A DNA stretch of 64,000 bases from an uncultured Sphingomonadaceae bacterium (GTDB lineage Bacteria > Pseudomonadota > Alphaproteobacteria > Sphingomonadales > Sphingomonadaceae). The DNA is taken from the NCBI GenBank assembly GCA_947493325.1, contig CANLQI010000001.1, positions 1,689,375-1,753,374 on the forward strand, written 5' to 3'. A program made the position numbers and the translations under genes. Shown piece by piece: positions 61,332 to 64,000 of the stretch (position 1 is its first letter; every line of letters starts with the position of its first letter). Under the pieces are notes generated by a model that did not search any database, had not been told where the DNA came from, and saw nothing but the letters and a program-made list of their open reading frames with translations.

Positions 61332-61348
61332 GGTACCTACACGGTACC
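61332..61348. other. GGTACC-N5-GGTACC pair, right copy
   Basis: GGTACC at 61332-61337 and 61343-61348, with the same 11-base period as the pair near tRNA-Lys. It starts just after the HEPN-like gene stop. The following 255 bases to the next gene hold an open frame with no start of its own or recognised domain, and I see no other structure there. Confidence 0.45.
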
Positions 61349-61603
61349 GACAACCCGAACCTTTCCCGAACAAGATACGCAAAACTGCGCTCCAAGACTG
61401 CCAAATGGCCTGATTTGCAATCAGTGGGTCGGTTGGAAGATTTCCGGACAACGCCGGTGTGACATCCAAGACGAAATACAAACAACGCCAAAATCAGTAG
61501 GTCGTTACTATTGGAGAAATAGGGCTCCGCATTGGGATTATCCCTGACATCCGTCAGAAACCTATCTTAATGGATTGGATGGTCAACAATAGGAGTGACC
61601 ATC

Positions 61604-61876
61604 ATGACCAAAGCAAAGACACTTACAGTCAAGTCCATCAAATCCAATCCTTCGCCGCAGACGTCCGATATCGTTACGCTGGCCGACTTATGCAAAGAAC
61701 TTAAAATCAAACCGCGCGAAGCTCGTATGATGTTGCGGTTGGCTATAAGCAAGAAAGGCCAATATCCCGCCTTAACCGAAACCCATATCCCCCGCCAACC
61801 TTGGCGATGGGATGCAGGATCAAAGGCATTGGATGAGGCCAAAGCAGCCTTGAAGACTTCGATCAACCAAAAATAA
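61604..61876 (+). CDS. Small probable DNA-binding protein
   Basis: A 90-residue basic protein, MTKAKTLTVKSIKSNP..., with VTLADLCKELKIKPREARMMLRLA, which reads as a helix-turn-helix of the kind used by plasmid and island regulators. ATG 61604 has a perfect AGGAG eight bases upstream; a GTG at 61595 lies inside that site and is rejected. It is convergent with the primase-polymerase gene. Regulatory role is inferred. Confidence 0.7.
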   Translation: MTKAKTLTVKSIKSNPSPQTSDIVTLADLCKELKIKPREARMMLRLAISKKGQYPALTETHIPRQPWRWDAGSKALDEAKAALKTSINQK

Positions 61877-61992
61877 ACAACCGAAGTTACTTTTCAGGTT
61901 TTCACGTTTCAGGAGCCGGTGATCGTCATTTTTCTAGTATATAGTGACCGCCAATTGGTAGCATTGAATACTTGAAAACCTGAAAAGCTATT

Positions 61993-63756
61993 TCATTTGG
62001 ACGGCAAAGACCAAACCCATGTCTTTCCGTCTCGCATCGTGCTGATATCAAGTTCCTTTCTGGCGCGATCCAATGTCGATGCGGTAATAGCACGTGCTTC
62101 CGCTTGGGACTTAACCGATGCGGCCGCCTTTGGACCATTTGCCAAAGTTTCGAGCAAATACTCCTTTGCAACTTGCCGCTCGTCCTGATCCGGCCCCCGT
62201 GATGATGTTCCGCTGGAGAAAAACAAGTCAGCATCCACATCGGCAAACTGATCAAATGTTATTGTCGGCTGTTCACCAATGCGCCCATTGGCATTACCCA
62301 TCTTGAACAACATCGCCTCACCCTTCTCAAAATTGGTTTTCAGATGAAACACAACGAAACCACAAGTATCATCATCGCGCCGGGCAAGACCAAATTGATT
62401 GCGTGCAATACCGACAAAGTCGGTGGAGCCCATGCCTTTCTTCATGGCCTTGTCTTGCGGACCTTTGCCGAAATGTCGGACGCAGATGATAGCGCACCGA
62501 TGCTTTTCCGCGATCTCAGCCAACCGTGTCATAAATTCGCGGACATCAACATTGCTGTTTGAATCGATATTGCCAGTTATAAAAGCCTGTATAGGGTCAA
62601 GGATCACTAATCTTGGATCGTGTGCCTCTAATTCGCCATCCAACCAGTCGACCATTTCCTGAGACAATTGAAACCGGCGCGATTGGATAAATATGCGCGA
62701 CAGGTCGGCTCCGTTCGCCTGCAAGCGCTTTTTGATCACTGCGCCGGGCAAATCTTCAAAGTTGAACAAAAAACAATCACCCGGCTTAATCTTATCGCCA
62801 TTGGGCAATGTTTCACCCCGGCTGACTTGTGAACATAGCCAGACGCAAAATTGGCTTTTCCCATCGCCAGGATCGCCGTCCAACAGGCCAAGCGTGCCTA
62901 GACAGACATAAGGATACCAAAGCCAATCCAAATTTTCGTCAGGAATATCTGTGAAAGGAATAAGCGTTGGCAGTTTTTTGGCTGGATAACGCGACAGGCT
63001 GCGCGCAATGCTCCGAACTTCACGATCCGGCAAAGGCTTTTCAGACACACTTTGGTTGAGCGTCATCAGCGTTGCCAATATAGAGTCTTGTGGAACCCCT
63101 TTTGAACGCAGATAGCCACCAAATTTGGTCAAGGTATCGTTGCGAAGGCCCACAGGCAGAGGGTTACTATTCACCTTTTCAGGTTTTTTGTCATCGCACT
63201 TTGTGATCCCGGAGATGTTGGCAGGTAAATCCGCAATCGGATTGTCGTCCCATACCGCATAGATCGTTCCTGCAACATGCATAGAACCGGGGCCTATGAC
63301 ATAGCAACCGGGCCCGCTTTTGACGTCCAGTTTATCAGAGGCGCCATTTCTAGAGAGCATTTCCCCTAAAAAATAGAAATGAGGGCCACGCGCCGTTTGA
63401 ACGACAAAAGTTTTTGGAGGCCGATAGCGGGAGCGAAATTCTCGAAGCGCACCCGCACTGTCACAGTCGATTACCGCCAGCCCCTTGGTTGCCACCGCAT
63501 AGTTCATATCTGGATGCTTGCGGTGCCATTTGCGTATCTTTTTTAAGCTGGTAGTTGCGTTCTTCACGCCATTGGGAACCAGTTCACTGATCGGATGCTT
63601 TCCCGGACTTTCGCAATCTATGCGACTGCAATTGCAGCGACCATCGGTGATTCCATGTATGGGCAGGACAGGAATACCCTGCCCCGCAAACCATTCCATC
63701 ATACCAAGCACAGATGCCGAGCGATCAAAGTTTAGGTGCAATTTAGTGGATCGCAT
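61993..63756 (-). CDS. Primase-polymerase with AAA helicase domain (island replication protein)
   Basis: A 587-residue two-domain protein. The N-terminal prim-pol domain (to about 190) has GIPVLPIHG...CNCSRIDCESPGKHPI and the metal site AVIDCDSAGALREFR, then TARGPHFYF and GPGCYVIGPGSMH. A primase C-terminal module (LRNDTLTKFGGYLRSKGVPQDSI) follows, then a RepA/AAA_25 ATPase with Walker A GDPGDGKSQ near residue 300 and Walker B LVILDPIQAF. Such proteins start replication or aid maintenance of islands and satellite phages. A GGGAGG site precedes ATG 63756. Confidence 0.88.
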   Translation of the reverse strand: MRSTKLHLNFDRSASVLGMMEWFAGQGIPVLPIHGITDGRCNCSRIDCESPGKHPISELVPNGVKNATTSLKKIRKWHRKHPDMNYAVATKGLAVIDCDSAGALREFRSRYRPPKTFVVQTARGPHFYFLGEMLSRNGASDKLDVKSGPGCYVIGPGSMHVAGTIYAVWDDNPIADLPANISGITKCDDKKPEKVNSNPLPVGLRNDTLTKFGGYLRSKGVPQDSILATLMTLNQSVSEKPLPDREVRSIARSLSRYPAKKLPTLIPFTDIPDENLDWLWYPYVCLGTLGLLDGDPGDGKSQFCVWLCSQVSRGETLPNGDKIKPGDCFLFNFEDLPGAVIKKRLQANGADLSRIFIQSRRFQLSQEMVDWLDGELEAHDPRLVILDPIQAFITGNIDSNSNVDVREFMTRLAEIAEKHRCAIICVRHFGKGPQDKAMKKGMGSTDFVGIARNQFGLARRDDDTCGFVVFHLKTNFEKGEAMLFKMGNANGRIGEQPTITFDQFADVDADLFFSSGTSSRGPDQDERQVAKEYLLETLANGPKAAASVKSQAEARAITASTLDRARKELDISTMRDGKTWVWSLPSK

Positions 63757-63925
63757 CGCTACCTCCCGATGCCTGTGACTTCGCTTTATAGATCACATCT
63801 TGAGCCAAATATTCTAGGAACAGCGCCTTGAACTCTTGGCGGGATTTGACCGTAACAAAACGCTCCATGGTCCAATGTTCGCCGGTGTCAGGGTCGATGC
63901 AGGGACAACGAATGAGGATTTTCAT
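63743..63925 (-). CDS. Small island protein, unknown function
   Basis: A 60-residue protein, MKILIRCPCIDPDTGEHWTMERFVTVKSRQEFKALF..., with two close cysteines. Its stop overlaps the primase-polymerase start by 14 bases, and its ATG overlaps the stop of the AlpA-type gene (ATGA), so the three form one operon. No family recognised. Confidence 0.7.
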   Translation of the reverse strand: MKILIRCPCIDPDTGEHWTMERFVTVKSRQEFKALFLEYLAQDVIYKAKSQASGGSDAIH

Positions 63926-63999
63926 TTTTGACCTCCCCGCGCATTGGCGAGATCACGAATGTGCTGATCAACTTCCGACGCCATCCAAGCAACGGTGTG
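63922..63999 (-). CDS. AlpA-family regulator, C-terminal end (cut by window edge)
   Basis: Only the last 25 residues are present: HTVAWMASEVDQHIRDLANARGGQK. The V-A-W-x3-E-V-D-x-x-I pattern is the C-terminal end of AlpA/MerR-like excisionase regulators that sit next to integrases in islands. Overlaps the small gene downstream (ATGA). Confidence 0.6.
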   Translation of the reverse strand, partial: HTVAWMASEVDQHIRDLANARGGQK

Positions 64000-64000
64000 G

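Noticed and set aside
61349-61603. Open frame on the plus strand reading TVPTTRTFPEQDTQN... to a stop near 61550
   Set aside because: It has no start codon of its own after the HEPN-like gene, no Shine-Dalgarno and no domain I recognise. The reading frame continues upstream only as a shadow of the HEPN-like gene.

Overview
The window looks like a chromosome segment of a sphingomonad-type alphaproteobacterium (Sphingomonadales; the Sphingorhabdus/Parasphingorhabdus neighbourhood is a guess). The reasons are the Tad/Cpa pilus order cpaA-cpaB-cpaC-cpaD-cpaE-tadB-tadC, an EcfG-like sigma factor, alphaproteobacterial ThrB, FahA and GlnE types, a DUF5818 protein, and moderately GC-rich coding sequence with ATGA-type gene overlaps. 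About the first 52 kb is ordinary core and niche metabolism. About the last 12 kb, from a tRNA-Lys(UUU) gene to the right edge, looks like an integrated island.

Layout. 1-6.3 kb: the 5' part of argS, a lipoprotein, the ispH-thrB-rnhA operon, a YegP-like small protein, a D-arginine-dehydrogenase-like flavoenzyme and an alpha/beta hydrolase. 6.4-13.3 kb: a Tad pilus operon with no cpaF ATPase and no pilin gene. 13.4-19.9 kb: tyrosine/homogentisate catabolism (hppD, a VOC protein, fahA, maiA, a MarR regulator), interrupted by a TonB-dependent receptor and a GFA-family protein; homogentisate dioxygenase is not present. 20.0-26.3 kb: an arsenosugar-type cluster with two glycosyltransferases of the arsenosugar-associated families, an NAD-epimerase, an ArsM arsenite methyltransferase with all four diagnostic cysteines, a mercuric-reductase-like flavoprotein, and a radical SAM protein that has no ordinary start codon and lies between two copies of one palindromic repeat. 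26.4-30.1 kb: mtnP, a diheme cytochrome/beta-helix protein pair and a DUF2147 protein. 30.3-36.5 kb: a TetR-controlled acyl-CoA degradation set (SDR, thiolase, aldehyde dehydrogenase, acyl-CoA synthetase) with three copies of a shared 18-bp operator. 36.6-52.0 kb: M23 peptidase, ferritin-like protein, bcp, glnE, an EcfG-like sigma factor, an M28 peptidase, the agmatine route to putrescine (aguA, aguB), a membrane-anchored glutamate-synthase-like protein, an exported methyltransferase-like protein, a SIMPL protein, a phosphatase, a family-5 uracil-DNA glycosylase and folK.

The island (52.1-64.0 kb) begins at tRNA-Lys(UUU). It holds a type I restriction-modification operon in the order hsdR-hsdS-prrC-hsdM. 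The third gene is a PrrC-type anticodon nuclease with its ABC-like ATPase motifs and Arg-Glu-His triad. In the known E. coli system PrrC is kept silent by the restriction complex and cuts tRNA-Lys when a phage disables restriction, so this cassette is probably a two-layer phage defence, placed beside the gene for the classical target tRNA. Further right are a DUF5818 protein, a strongly self-complementary noncoding stretch, two island-type hypothetical proteins (one with a HEPN-type R-x4-H motif), a small probable DNA-binding protein, and a primase-polymerase/helicase with an AlpA-type regulator that runs off the right edge. No integrase is visible; it probably lies beyond the right edge.

Dispersed palindromic repeats of several families fill many intergenic gaps. 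No rRNA, CRISPR array or intact insertion sequence was seen.
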